Shown here piece by piece: positions 33,600 to 44,265 of a stretch of DNA of 64,000 nucleotides (position 1 is the stretch's first letter; the number at the start of each line of letters is the position of its first letter). The DNA comes from Dipteris shenzhenensis (Eukaryota; Polypodiophyta; Polypodiopsida; Gleicheniales). Position numbers and translations under genes: made by a program. The stretch is taken from NCBI GenBank assembly GCA_047967505.1, contig CM106539.1; one strand, given 5' to 3'. The notes under the pieces are model-generated. The model was not told the DNA's origin, made no database searches, and was given only the letters and a program-made list of their open reading frames with translations.

Positions 33600-35890
33600 C
33601 TAGGGGACCTTAGTATTTACCCCTTCTTGGCATCCCTCTCTAATGCCACCAATGCTCTCTATACCCCCTCCCCTCCATTCCCACCCCCCAACATATTGGG
33701 CATGAAATAGGTCCCCATACCCTTTTTGTTACCTACTATTGCACATGCAATAGGTGAGGTCACCTCCCTTCACATTCCATTCCCTCCCCCCTAACTTTCC
33801 CACCATCATTCCCTCCCTCATTCCCTAACACATTGCACATGTAATAGGTCCCCATACCCTCCCCACCATTACCTATTGCACATGCAATAGGTGATGTCAC
33901 ATCCATTCACATTCCACCCACACCCTAAGTTTCCAACCCTCACTCCCTCTCCACCTTTATTCCCACTACCCAATAGGTGAGGAGGGCCCTAAATTCCCTT
34001 CATCACCCTCCCTTCTTCCTCCCCCGTTTTTCACATTCCCCACCTACTGTGTACACAATAAGTGGATGCGCCATTATCTCTCCATTCCACATCCACTCCT
34101 CCTATCCTCACCATTATTCCCCCCTACCCTCTCCCTATAGCTTATGCAATAGGTGAGGGGCGCCTCTCCCACTTCCTAGCCATTCCCCCCATGGATCTCC
34201 CAGCATTAAGTGTCTACATAGTAGCTTAATCTCTTGCTTGAGTCACATAGTATCTCTTGCCAATTCCTACTCCTCCCTCACTTGTTTAGATGCTTACTTC
34301 TCCCTTGATCTTGTTCATTTATTCCCACGGGTAGGCCACTTCTTCATTGGTAGGCTTGGACTCACTAACTATGTACCCTCACATCAAAATTTCTCACCAT
34401 ACATGGATGATTCCCCCAAGAATTTTCAAACTCTCCACTCACAAAATGATGGCACGATTCCCTGCTTGAAATTTTATAGGCTATGGACAAAATCTCTAGA
34501 GGCAAACATACCAAGCCTAGCAATAGCACATAATGGTTTTCCCCCTCATGAGTTGATCTATAGCATCGATAGAGAACCTTTGCAATTGTGTGCATGTTCA
34601 TGAAAAGATTCTGATGGAGAATGGGTGACGCATGAACCAAAACCTAGGCCAACAATCAAGAAAAATAGCCAATGGAGTTTGATTGATGCTAATTGATAAT
34701 AGATGATGGATAACTGGTGCATAGATCAATAAAGAACAAAAACATGGTCGTGGAAGTCTAATCAATAAGGTCACTATGATTGTGATTATCATGCACATCC
34801 ATCATGAAACTGATTTCAAGATTACGAGATACAAAAAGTGATAAATTTTTATGAGCTACCAAGAAGATCTAAAAAGTTTGATATAACACATTGTCTTCTT
34901 TCCAAGCTTTTTGTCATCTTCATCTATCACTCACTATGGCAATCACTGCTATGGTGGCAGTAGCTCCATCCATCTTTAGTCTCTATAACTTCTCCGCTTC
35001 ATTTAAAAGGCTCAACTATGGCTACCTCTTTATAGGGTTGTGGCAGCATCACTCCTTCCTAAACTAGGCTATACATTGTGATGTGAGCTCCAAGTATTGT
35101 AAAGATAGTCTCTAAGTTCCATAAGCACATAGTAGCAGTGCTTCTCTGAATTGTAGCATAGAAGTGGCCTATAAATGATGCTAGGGGCAAGCTACTTGAT
35201 GTAGAGCTATATTTGACCTTTGTACTTGTTTCATATGCATGCACAATAGTAAAGGCAACAAGCCTAGGATGGAGAGAAGCTTTGGGAATGGGAGGTTGTT
35301 GTAAAAGGGCATGCATGGATGACAATGGAATGGAAGTCATGGATATGGTCATCCCAAATGGCAATGGGCAGGGATGTCTTAGAAAGGTAAGAAGACAAAG
35401 GAGCTAGTGATGTGTGTGGCAAATGAGGGTGGTAGACCAGAGTGAGAGAGGTAGGTAATTGGCCTCTAAAACCTCAATAGGTGAATTCCCACTCCCTACC
35501 TATTGTGCACTTAAATAGGGCCCATTCCCCCTCTATTCCCACCCCCTAACCAATTGTGCATGCAATATGTAGACTTCTAATGTAGTACAGATGATGGCTC
35601 CATCCACCCATGGACTCCCACAGTGGAGCTTAGATGGTGATCTACGATGGAGCCTCTAATACCTCTCCATTCCTCCCCCTTTCCCACCATTCACCCAGCC
35701 TTTCTCCACCCCCTCCCTTCCTCTCTAGTTTCTCCATCCTCCTCTCTTTTCCCTCGCCCACTCCTCTTCATCCCCCATTCCCTCCCTTCCCACCCACCAC
35801 CTCTTGCTAAAATTCTATAAATTTTTTAAAAACATGATAAAAGATTTAGGGTTTTTTTAAAAAGGTTGCAAGATTTGATTTTTTTTCTCA
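33600..35890. repeat. Pyrimidine-rich module 1 with recurrent ATTGCACATGCAAT palindrome
   Basis: Long CT-rich blocks (TTCCCTCC, CCACCCCC) alternate with copies of a palindromic motif close to ACCTATTGCRCATGCAATAGGT. Copies lie near 33736-33755, 33830-33849, 33871-33892, 34041-34065, 34135-34154, 35498-35519 and 35550-35571. The module ends with AAATTCTATAAATTTTT...GATTTAGGG near 35810-35855. Pieces recur at 37370-37800. ORFs inside (for example 34238-34603 and 35059-35364) have no known motif. It may be a non-autonomous element or a dispersed noncoding repeat. Confidence 0.55.
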
Positions 35891-37369
35891 TTTTGACACA
35901 AAAAAATGAGGGTTTCTAGGGTCTAGGATATTTTGGAGTCAATGTCATAGGACCACTTTTGTAGCTTTCTAAAGAAAGCCACCTTCTGCACTTAGTTTAC
36001 TCACAACACTCTCTCCAAACTCATCCCAATTATTTGGCCCACTTCAAAACAAATCCACTTGCAATGTAAGACTAATTTCAAAATTCGGTGGAGGCCCCTG
36101 ATAACACTGATGTGTGGTGTTCCTGCTTGTTAGTTATGTTTTTAAACCTTGTGGCCCCTTTGAGGAAGCTTCAAAAACACTTTAAGCCAATCCTTCATTG
36201 TTACCTCTCTTTCTGTAAGCTGCCTCAGGTTCTCTCCCTCCATACACAACCTGTACTCATGATTGAAGTCATCTTTTATTTTGCAAAAGGCCTCTAGTGT
36301 TCCTACTTCTACCTTGGGAGCACCAGCAGCTTATTGAGACTGTGTAGCCCATCCCACAAATAAGCAAAAAAGGAGCCCTCTGAAGATTTGAATGAATACT
36401 AAAAACCAAGAAACTAATGGAGATGAGACTAAAAACAAGACCCAATACCGAAAACTCACCTTTGGAGAGGGCGCACCTTCATCTGCCTTGTTCTTGTATC
36501 GATGGCAGAACAAGAAGCATTGCAAGAACTGAGCACTCCCCACATAATGTACCTAGAAAAGAGATTAGAAATGCACATTTGACATGTGTGGGTGGCGCAA
36601 GCAAGGAAGTTTTGGTTCTCCTAGCAACAAGCACAAGGTAGGGTAGGCCTGAAAGTGCCAATGCAAAGTGTCGAGGGAATGACGTGCTTGGAAAACTATT
36701 TTTGCATTGATGATGGCAAGTTGTTAGCATGATGGTTGTCTATGGCAACCTGTTAACAAGTTTTAAATTTCAAACACATTCATATTCCTGAAGGCTTCAC
36801 AAAACCAATTAAACATGTACCGAATGCAAGAATGTAGTAGGGAATCGACTCTGAAACCCGATTCTCAGGAAGAAACAGGGTGAGCCAACAATTAGCCATT
36901 AGTTAGGGGATGGTTCACCCAGTTTTCAATTGGGCTCAGTGATTGAACATGTGTCACACATCCAATGCTCTCAAAATCAATCTAATGGTCTAGATACAAG
37001 GAAGGTTTCTAACCGCATGGTCAAAAATTGATCTAATGGCATGGGAGGAGTGCCATGTTTTAGATGTAGGATCAAGGTTGAAATTGAATGGTTGTGAAAT
37101 GTGTAGATTTTTTTGCCACATTAGATCTAGTTGCATCCACTGATGTGGATATTATTGGCAATCACTCAGTCTCAAATCTGCAAGTCACATTTGGCGATTA
37201 CTAGTGATGTGTCAGTAGGTCTTAATATCTCCTAGTTTGCCAATTAATTCTAAGCATATGGTGTAATTCTAGCTGGCTATAATATGTTGGATAATTAACC
37301 ATTATAGATATACCTTGATTAGATGGTGTAGATTGATTTTTTGCTAATCAGAGTCATTGACAGGGAATG
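35891..37369. other. Unassigned sequence between the two pyrimidine-rich modules
   Basis: No gene is recognised. ORFs at 36088-36297, 36331-36543 and 36417-36641 overlap on opposite strands and lack motifs. The phrase ATCTAATGG(T/C) recurs near 36980 and 37033. Confidence 0.3.
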
Positions 37370-37800
37370 AAGGAAGAGGCCCTCACCTATTGCGTGCACA
37401 ATAGGCGGGGGTTGGGTCCCTTCACCTATTGCTTATGCATTCGATTTTGGGGGTGCCAAGATCTAGGTATTGGTATTTCTATGGCAGCACTGCTTCTACC
37501 CCACCCATGCTACACACGTCACCACACCATGGATCTTCTAGCCTTCTCGCTCTAAATAGTAGCTCAAGCTCTCGCTTGAGCCTAACCCCTATCAAACACC
37601 TTGCCACACCCTTTTTCCATCCCCCCTCCCTTCATCTCCATTCCCTCCTCCTTCCTTTCCTCTCCATTCCCTCCACCCCCTCCCCCCCACCTCTCTTTTC
37701 CCTCTCGCATGTGCCTTCATCCCTCATCCCCTCTCTTTCCCACCCAACTTATTGAAATTCTATAAGTTTTTGAAATATGACAAAAAATTTAGGGTGATGC
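37370..37800. repeat. Pyrimidine-rich module 2 (shortened copy)
   Basis: It contains the palindrome (CACCTATTGCGTGCACAATA at 37384) and a half copy at 37423. A CCATGGATCTTCTAG...CTCTCGCTTGAGCC stretch corresponds to 34191-34245. A CT-rich block ends in AAATTCTATAAGTTTTT...ATTTAGGG, corresponding to 35810-35855. It is therefore a partial, internally deleted relative of module 1. Confidence 0.6.
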
Positions 37801-38492
37801 TTTACTTGCATGTTCCAAAGCTATCAATAGTAACAAAGACAAAGGGGTGGATAAGGGGCCAAAAACTGAATGTCAAGGGAGCAAGGGACCATAAGAATGA
37901 AGGATGAATGGCATGGGAGAGAAAAATGTGTAAAGGGGGAAGCAAGGAGGGGAAAAAAGAGAGACAAATGTGTAAAGAGGGATCCAAGGAGAAAAAACAA
38001 AGAAGTAAACCAATGAAGTGGAGGGAGATTTCAACACACATCAGTTTAGTATAGTAAGCCTTGGTAAAGCTTCCAATCAAATGATGTATCTTTACACCAC
38101 CTATCTATTGAATTCAACAAGCTCTTAATTATTCTATTTCAGTCCATGATTAAAAATTTCATGCAATACTTTTTGTATTTTCACTATCATATACTCAAAA
38201 AGATGTGGAGGTTTGCAAAGTGTATTGAAATCACTTTTGAAGTCAGATAGATCATTTTTGAGTCAAGTTTACCACTTTATGACTTCTATCTTTACTTTTG
38301 TTTTAATAGGTGATATTCATATCGAGTGGAGGTGACCACTATGGAAAAATGTCAAAAGGAAAACGAGAAAGTCAAAAATCTTTGAATAGTTTGTTAATCA
38401 GACTATAGTGCTAACATAGTACACTTTAAGCTTAATAATAGTGTGCCTTTTATACTACAAAGTATTGTGTTGATAGTCTTCTATATCACAGA
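37801..38492. other. Unassigned sequence upstream of Helitron-like relic 2
   Basis: A 92-codon minus ORF at 37802-38080 is low complexity. A Rep/HUH domain would be expected hereabouts if the next element were complete, but no HUH-like motif was found. Confidence 0.35.
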
Positions 38493-40446
38493 TTGGAAAG
38501 ATTACTTGAAAAATTCTTGTCCCTAACTTTGACTTTAAATACAAGGGAGTTCTCTTACATCAACACAAGCCCACCTGAGGAAAGGACTTACTTGTTGAAG
38601 CGTAGAGGAGAATTAGAAAAAATCCACCCAGACACAGCAACGATATTCTTCGTTGACATCATCAAGAAGTACTTGACAACGACATTCGTCATTGCATGAT
38701 GTTTGTTAGGCATCATTTGTCTCATAATATGGAGGGATTTGTGGTGCCTCAAAAAAATGCAAACGGCAAAAAATAATTCGCTTTAGCAATTACAATAAGG
38801 ACAAAGTACCTGAAAAGCATTACAGAGAAGTATGCTTGCTGTATTTACCCTTTCTTCAACAAGAGCACTCACTAGACACAATTTCTCTTACATGGCATGA
38901 CTTCTATGTCTGCAACTTTGTCTATGCTACCATCTATTTGGCAAAACCATGTTATATGTTACGAATTAAAGAAGCCAATGCGACAAAATGATATTCAATT
39001 CTTAGAAATCTTAAATCGTATATGTGTTGGAACCCAAACACATTTTGATGTCACTTATTTGAACAATTTATATCATCTCGCAACCAAAACTTAAAGAGGA
39101 AACCCCATACCTTTACTACACTAATGCAGCAAAAGACAAGCATAATGAAGAAGTGTTTCATTTGCTAACTTCAAAACCACACTTTTTGAAAGCAATCGAC
39201 ATTAAACATAAAGCGTGTAGCAAAAATATCAATATACCAACAGACCTCAAAAACATCGGAGGCCTCCACACGAAATTAAGGCTCAAATCAGGAATGATAG
39301 TAAAACTTTGTTCAGGAAATCTTGACATATTAGATGGTCTAGTGAATGGAGCAGAGGCTATTTTCATGGATTCTAAAATGGAACAAAAACAATTCATTCT
39401 GTAGGTACATTTTAAAAACACAAAAATAGGATGTAAAGCAAGGCAGAGCAACTCAATGTTCTACTCAAACAACATTCATCCTTCATGGACACCAATTTTC
39501 CAAGCCACTCGTGAATTTAAAATTGGGGAAAAAGTACTTAAACACTGTTTGCAGACATCAATTCCCAATACAACTAGCAGCAACACGTACAATTAATCGG
39601 TCTTAAGGCCTTTTCATGGATTCATTAGTGTTTGAGCCAACATGCTTGCTTACATAGAATTATCAAGAGTTAGAGATCCTTCCAATCTCTACATATTGAA
39701 TACTCTGGAAATGAAGCACATTAAAGTTGACATAACAATATTAAAAGAGATTGAATGTTTGACAACAACACGTGCATGGAAATTCAATTATATCAACTTC
39801 AACAAGCAACATGCTAATGTGCCTATATTGCAATCATTGAACACAAGAACATTTCAAAAACACAAAGAAGACATCCTTTCCAATGAAAATATTCTTGCTT
39901 CATAAATTTTTTGCTTGCAAGAAACACACAACAAATCATTACATAACATAAACATACCAAAATTTAAACATATAGCTCAAACAATGGGGGGCATGAATTT
40001 CAACTTACTACAAAAGTCACTTAACTTTGTTGCAAACAGAATATTCGAATAATGAAGGAACCCAATGCTTGCTAACAATCTTCAAAAATCTTTCTGACAG
40101 TGTTGCTATAATAAATGTGTACAAAATCACCAGCATCGAAAACAAGTGTACTAATCAAAACATTGGAACACTTGCACGAACAATTTGATAGCAACATTCC
40201 AACATATATTACAGGGGATTTTAATATTGATTATACTTCAAAAACAAGGAACATGCAAACTACGCTTGCACATGGAAAAATATAGCATGAAACAACTCAT
40301 TTGTGAACCAACTACAATTCATGCATCAACATTAGATCACATTTGGACCAACACATTCAACACTAATTCTCTCGCAAGAACACATTACACATATTGGTCT
40401 GACCACTCAATAATATACACTAACATTTCAAAACAATTCTCACTCT
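38493..40446 (+). pseudogene. Helitron-like relic 2: PIF1-type helicase fused to EEP endonuclease
   Basis: A Helitron-type linker comes first: SPPEERTYLLKRRGELEKI (about 38566). Then come PFFNKSTH in a broken frame (38850), LPSIWQNHVICYELKKPMRQ (38925-38985), LNRICVGTQTHFDV (39010), LRLKSGMIVKLCSGN and DGLVNGAEAIF (39280-39365), PIQLAATRTINRS in a shifted frame (39560) and LSRVRDPSNLYIL (39660). The Walker A/B part of the helicase is deleted. The endonuclease part shows CLQETHN (39910), GDFNID (40214), LDHIWTN (40332) and SDHSIIY (40398), the expected landmarks of endonuclease/exonuclease/phosphatase folds. A helicase-endonuclease chain points to the Helentron/Helitron2 lineage. Stops and frameshifts make the copy dead. 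Confidence 0.77.
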
Positions 40447-40590
40447 AGCATGCTTGGCAGGCCCATTGAATGTAATTCATCTTGTTGTTTATGGATAGTT
40501 CTCCTGGTTTGAGAAAGGAAGAGAGGAAGTTTAAAATAAAATATGTCTGTACAGTTAAGTGATTAAGCAGAAAACAGTTCTACGCTTGGA

Positions 40591-41238
40591 CTAAAGTTCT
40601 ACGTTATCAAACACCTCTTCCCTTGATTTCTGGCTGAACTTATCCTCCATGATCCCCTGCAAACAAGCCAGCTCTGATTCGTCCTTGCCTCCATCAGCCT
40701 GCCCTTGGTCTGCCTTCCCACAGGTCTCCTCCTGTACGCAAATGGTCTTGCCTGCTAGAGTATCATAGTAGTCTGTTGGCTCGCAGTAATGCAGAATGCA
40801 CCCCAATGCTAGGACCACCAGCTGAATGCAGAATGCTGCAAGCAACAGCGCAGCATTCAGCATCAGTAAAATCCTGCCGTCATAGTCGCTTCTTTTGGAC
40901 TGCAGCCGGTCCAGCACTGCATCAGGTCTCGTGAAAAAAAGGAGGAGGACTGCTCCTTGTATTGCTGTAGATATGATTAGCAGGAACATATGCAAGGTGT
41001 AGCAGGCTGATCGGCTTGCTGAAATGCATCCCACCACCGAGGATAAAATAGAGAGGCTAAAGAATGTCAAGAACGCCCACCCCCATCCAGTCGGGAAGAG
41101 TCGCAAAAGAAGCATGCAGACGATGGATGCCACAGATGCTGCGAGAACAATATGATTTAGCCATAGCAAGAACTCCTGCACAAGTCTAGCTGCCCTTCCC
41201 CTTGGTGCGCGTTTTGAGTTCGGGCTCTCAATTGGCAT
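40591..41238 (-). CDS. Four-transmembrane plant protein of unknown function
   Basis: An uninterrupted 215-codon frame with no intron starts MPIESPNSKRAPRGRAARLV. A basic N-terminus is followed by four hydrophobic segments at about residues 24-46, 53-73, 81-103 and 122-148. The loop between segments 3 and 4 is charged (RPDAVLDRLQSKRSDYDGR), and the last 60 residues are acidic and hydrophilic, ending VFDNVEL. Conserved-looking Cys residues lie in segments 2-4. The layout recalls small plant 4-TM proteins, but I cannot name the family with confidence; it is not a convincing tetraspanin because no CCG signature is seen. Codon use is ordinary and GC is higher than in neighbouring relics, so it looks like a living gene. 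Location is probably the plasma membrane or an internal membrane. Confidence 0.8.
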   Translation of the reverse strand: MPIESPNSKRAPRGRAARLVQEFLLWLNHIVLAASVASIVCMLLLRLFPTGWGWAFLTFFSLSILSSVVGCISASRSACYTLHMFLLIISTAIQGAVLLLFFTRPDAVLDRLQSKRSDYDGRILLMLNAALLLAAFCIQLVVLALGCILHYCEPTDYYDTLAGKTICVQEETCGKADQGQADGGKDESELACLQGIMEDKFSQKSREEVFDNVEL

Positions 41239-41445
41239 TTTCCTTGCTCTCGAACAGAGGACCGGCCGGAGACCCTCAAAGCGGCGAGGCTCGGCTGGTT
41301 GGGTGGTAAGACAGAAACAAACAATAGCGCGTAAAAATTGCGATGTAGATGTCTCAGAAGATTCTCTTTCTCTCTCTCTGGTCCACTATCTACTTTAGCA
41401 AAGCCTCGGGAAAACCGAAAAGGAGTACGGCGGTCGATCTGAGAG

Positions 41446-41476
<31 letters not shown>

Positions 41477-41720
41477 CTCTGTCTCTCTCTGTGTCGGCCA
41501 AGGACGATGCCTCGGAAGAACCGGAGTGCGATAATATAATAGCCTAAGCTTTCGGTCTTCCTAAAGCAAGAGGGAAAAGACGCAATGGAGCCGGCGGCCG
41601 CTAGATTTCACCAAGAGCAAGAAGTAAAAGAAGCTCAAGAGACGCAAATGGGCGCGAGATGAAGGTGGTCGACCGTTCCGAAGAGAATATTCCGATCTTA
41701 ACACGCACTAGGGTCGCTAC
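41239..41720 (-). promoter_or_regulatory. Probable 5' UTR/promoter of the four-TM gene, with (CT)n tract
   Basis: The sequence upstream of the start codon is GC- and CpG-richer than its surroundings and includes a CT microsatellite (about 41445-41472 plus satellites to 41491; GA on the gene strand). GA/CT tracts are common in plant 5' UTRs and core promoters. Short ORFs on both strands here look spurious. No TATA box was assigned. Confidence 0.45.
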
Positions 41721-42110
41721 TAGAGAGGGTCAGGCCACACTCAAGGGAAATGCCCTGCTCGTTTGAGCACCGATGGAGGGAGGGTCATGCCACACGCCTA
41801 CGCAATGAAGGTTGGAGACGGAGGGCTGCGAGGTTGGAGAGGAGGACTCGAGGCCTCGTATTGGCCAAGTGGTTGAACAAGTCCAAGATGTTCCAGCTCT
41901 GCTTCTTGCCTGGCACCCAAAAGTGCGCATTTCCCTTGCGTGGAAAGAGGCCCTAAGTCGCTTGAGGCTGGCACTCCCCCCCTTGTCCCCTGCTTTCAAA
42001 AGTTTGAAAAAATACATCGTCGCTCTCTACGTCCTTTGTGTGCCACCTATCTGCTACTGATATCGTGCCATACCCCTTTCTCTGCCTCGCTCCAAAGAGA
42101 ATCATTCACA
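41721..42110. other. Unassigned CpG-containing sequence
   Basis: Overlapping ORFs on both strands (41730-42060) lack recognisable motifs. It may be part of the extended upstream region of the four-TM gene. Confidence 0.3.
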
Positions 42111-42111
42111 T

Positions 42112-42398
42112 GTGCCCCCTCCTTCCTTATTTGAGCCTCCTCCTTCCTCATTCACCTACACCTCCTCCTTCCTCATTCACTTACCAGTCCTTCCTTATTC
42201 ACCTACACTTCCTTCTCCTCCCTCATTCACCTGCGCCTCCTTGTCCCCCCTTATTCACCTACGTCTTTTCCTCCCTCATTCACCTGCGCCTTCTCATCCC
42301 CCCTCATTCACCTGTGCCTTCTCCTCCCTCATTCACCTACGCCTCCTTGTCCCCCCTTATTCACCTACGTCTCCTCCTCCCTCATTCAGCTGTGCCTC
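42112..42398. repeat. Pyrimidine-rich minisatellite
   Basis: Variants of CTCATTCACCTRCGYCTYCTY repeat about ten to twelve times with units of roughly 20-27 bases. They differ in length and by the substitutions TATTCACC and CATTCACC. The reading frames across it (Ser-Phe-Thr-Tyr and Leu-Ile-His-Leu-Arg-Leu runs) are by-products of the array. Confidence 0.85.
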
Positions 42399-42639
42399 AG
42401 TCATGGATGTTGGCAACAATACCTTGGCATCTCTAGCCACAACACTCGTGGGAGTGATGTTGGCATTATAAGAGCATCTACCTACTATCCTTGGCTTTTA
42501 GAAAGAAGACATGGAGGACTTGCTAATGGATGATGAAGACGATGAAGCCAAGCTTCATGTGGAGGAAGAAGATCTCAATGTTGCCACCACCCTGCACTAC
42601 ATATTGCCTATAGCGAAAGCCAAGTAAGATCACAATCTG

Positions 42640-42990
42640 AAGGACTCGACCCTCGGTGTGTTGTATGTGAAGCCACGAAGCCAAGAATTTCAGGAAACTT
42701 TGAGGATTTCCATGAGCTAATGATGTCTATTTTGAAGAGCATGTCCAATTGCCTAGAGAATGCTTCAACTTTGTTTGCAACTTCGTGCGGGTTGATCCCG
42801 CTTGGAAACTTATCGGATACTCCACAAATCATCGATAGATTTCCAATGAGGGATTTGCATATCAAGAAGGTCACTGTGTCCTTGCACCGTCTTGGGATAG
42901 GGGGGCCTCTTCCTTTTTCAGCCATTCCCAATGCAGTAGAAAAGCATGCTGCACAAATAGGGCATCATCTGAAATGTAGAAATCATAATT
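42640..42990 (+). pseudogene. Possible PIF/Harbinger-type transposase fragment
   Basis: One frame reads ECFNFVCNFVRVDPAWKLIG then STNHR (about 42757-42835). After a frame change it reads VTVSLHRLGIGGPL followed by VEKHAAQIGH (about 42870-42966). The pattern of a Phe-rich block, a spacer and V-A-x-x-L-x-R-L-G-S-G-like residues resembles the region before the DDE core of plant PIF/Harbinger transposases. No DDE triad is visible. This is a weak call based on pattern memory. Confidence 0.4.
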
Positions 42991-43310
42991 GGTGATTGAG
43001 CTGAAGCAGCCACGATTGCATGATGTTCCAACCACCGGGCTGGTTTAGTAAAATAATAATTTATTACGAAATATATTGTTGTTAATTTTTGCTCAAGCAT
43101 GCCACTGGGCTGGACAACAACTAATGTCTGTTCAACCACACTGGTTCAGGACAATCACATCACTAGCGATTAAGCTAAACCAGCCTATGGTTGCATGATG
43201 TTCCAACCACCGGGCTGGTTTAGGACAATCACATTTAGTCCAAGCCTAGTTTAAGAAATGGAACAAGTAAACTATCCCAAAGCTCAATCACAAACAACCA
43301 CCGAGCTGGT
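42991..43310. repeat. ~60-bp direct repeats, 175 bp apart, with CTAAACCAGCC hairpin
   Basis: GATTGAGCTGAAGCAGCC... and GATTAAGCTAAACCAGCC... each continue into TTGCATGATGTTCCAACCAC and CGGGCTGGTTTAG (42994-43049 and 43168-43223). The second copy has perfect 11-bp inverted arms CTAAACCAGCC/GGCTGGTTTAG. Partial copies (CTGGTTCAGGACAATCACAT, ACCGAGCTGGTTTAG) lie around 43141 and 43301. Confidence 0.75.
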
Positions 43311-44265
43311 TTAGGCACCACTGACCTGTGTTATATCTTGCATGTGTATGATGCGCTCCTCAAACACTTTACATCCCATCCGCTTCTTACAAATGTCCTT
43401 TCTATTTGGAGAAACTCTCGTATTTTCATGCCAAAACATCATCACTATAGCAATGACTGCCACACTTAAGTTGTCTCTCCTTTTCTTGCATTCTGTTGAA
43501 GACCACAGACTTCTCAAATCAAGATGATAGTGCATTGCTTCTGCTCTATGTTTAACCACAGGAGCCACATTGGTCCTTTTGATTGACAACATCTTCAACA
43601 TTGTGCGCCCAAGCCATTTCTCCTTTATTTCAGGGGACACCAACATAGCTAATGTCACCCTCTTTGCAGCTAGTTGATCTAAGCTATACACCCCTTTCAC
43701 TTTCTGTAGGCCACTTCTCAGGTTAGAGAGCATGGCCTCTTGAGCGTGCATCTCCTGAGGTGTTGGTAGGGTTGTTACTCTATGAACTTTAGGGTGTAGG
43801 CTAAAGCTTGTGAAGACTCGAGACCTGGTAATCACCTGAATGGCCTAATGTTACTGCCTCAAATGCTCCCACCAGTCGTGACACCACAGCTCGTGTTCTT
43901 TGCTCCGATGGCAATGATTGAATGTGTGCATCTGCAACCACTTCTTGTTGCTGCTCTGCAAAGAGTCTTCTTTGTTCTCGTTGTTTCTCCCTTCGTAGAT
44001 GTTGCAAAAGTGTCTTCCGTTGCCGATTTGATACCATGCCAGTGCTTTCCTCGACCTGCACTTTGTTCCTTATGCCTTGACTTGGCTTTTTGGCTTTCTT
44101 GTCTCGCAGCCTCTGTCTGCTTCTCTTCCAGGCCATGGCAAGTTGCATGTTGCCATTGTCTCCATGGCCACGATCAACAGTCCAGAATAGACCTAGAGAA
44201 GCTAGTTGGTGAGGCAAGCAAAGAATAGAAGACAACTTACCCGAAAGAAGACAATGGCAAACCAA
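43311..44265 (-). pseudogene. Transposon-like ORF pair, unrecognised
   Basis: Two overlapping minus-strand frames, 44265-43801 (154 codons) and 43835-43311 (174 codons), appear to be one gene split by a frameshift near 43820. The first part is strongly basic (RSRQRLRDKKAKK, RREKQREQRRLFAEQQQE). The second has a helix-turn-helix-like stretch (LAAKRVTLAMLVSPEIKEKW, KMLSIKRTNV) and a FWHENTRVSPNRKDICKKR motif. The last resembles the (F/Y)-x-x-(D/N)-x-(S/T)-R-x-(S/T)-x-x-K block I associate with transposon-encoded proteins of other eukaryotes. No nuclease motif was found; the gene stops at the repeat block to the left. A host gene remnant is possible. Confidence 0.45.

Noticed and set aside
33340-37440. 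Possible CRISPR-like array from regularly recurring palindromes
   Set aside because: Spacing is irregular, repeats are imperfect and the DNA is nuclear plant sequence, so a CRISPR array is not tenable.
42038-42471. 119-132 codon Pro/Ser/His/Leu ORFs
   Set aside because: They are generated by the CTCATTCACC minisatellite.
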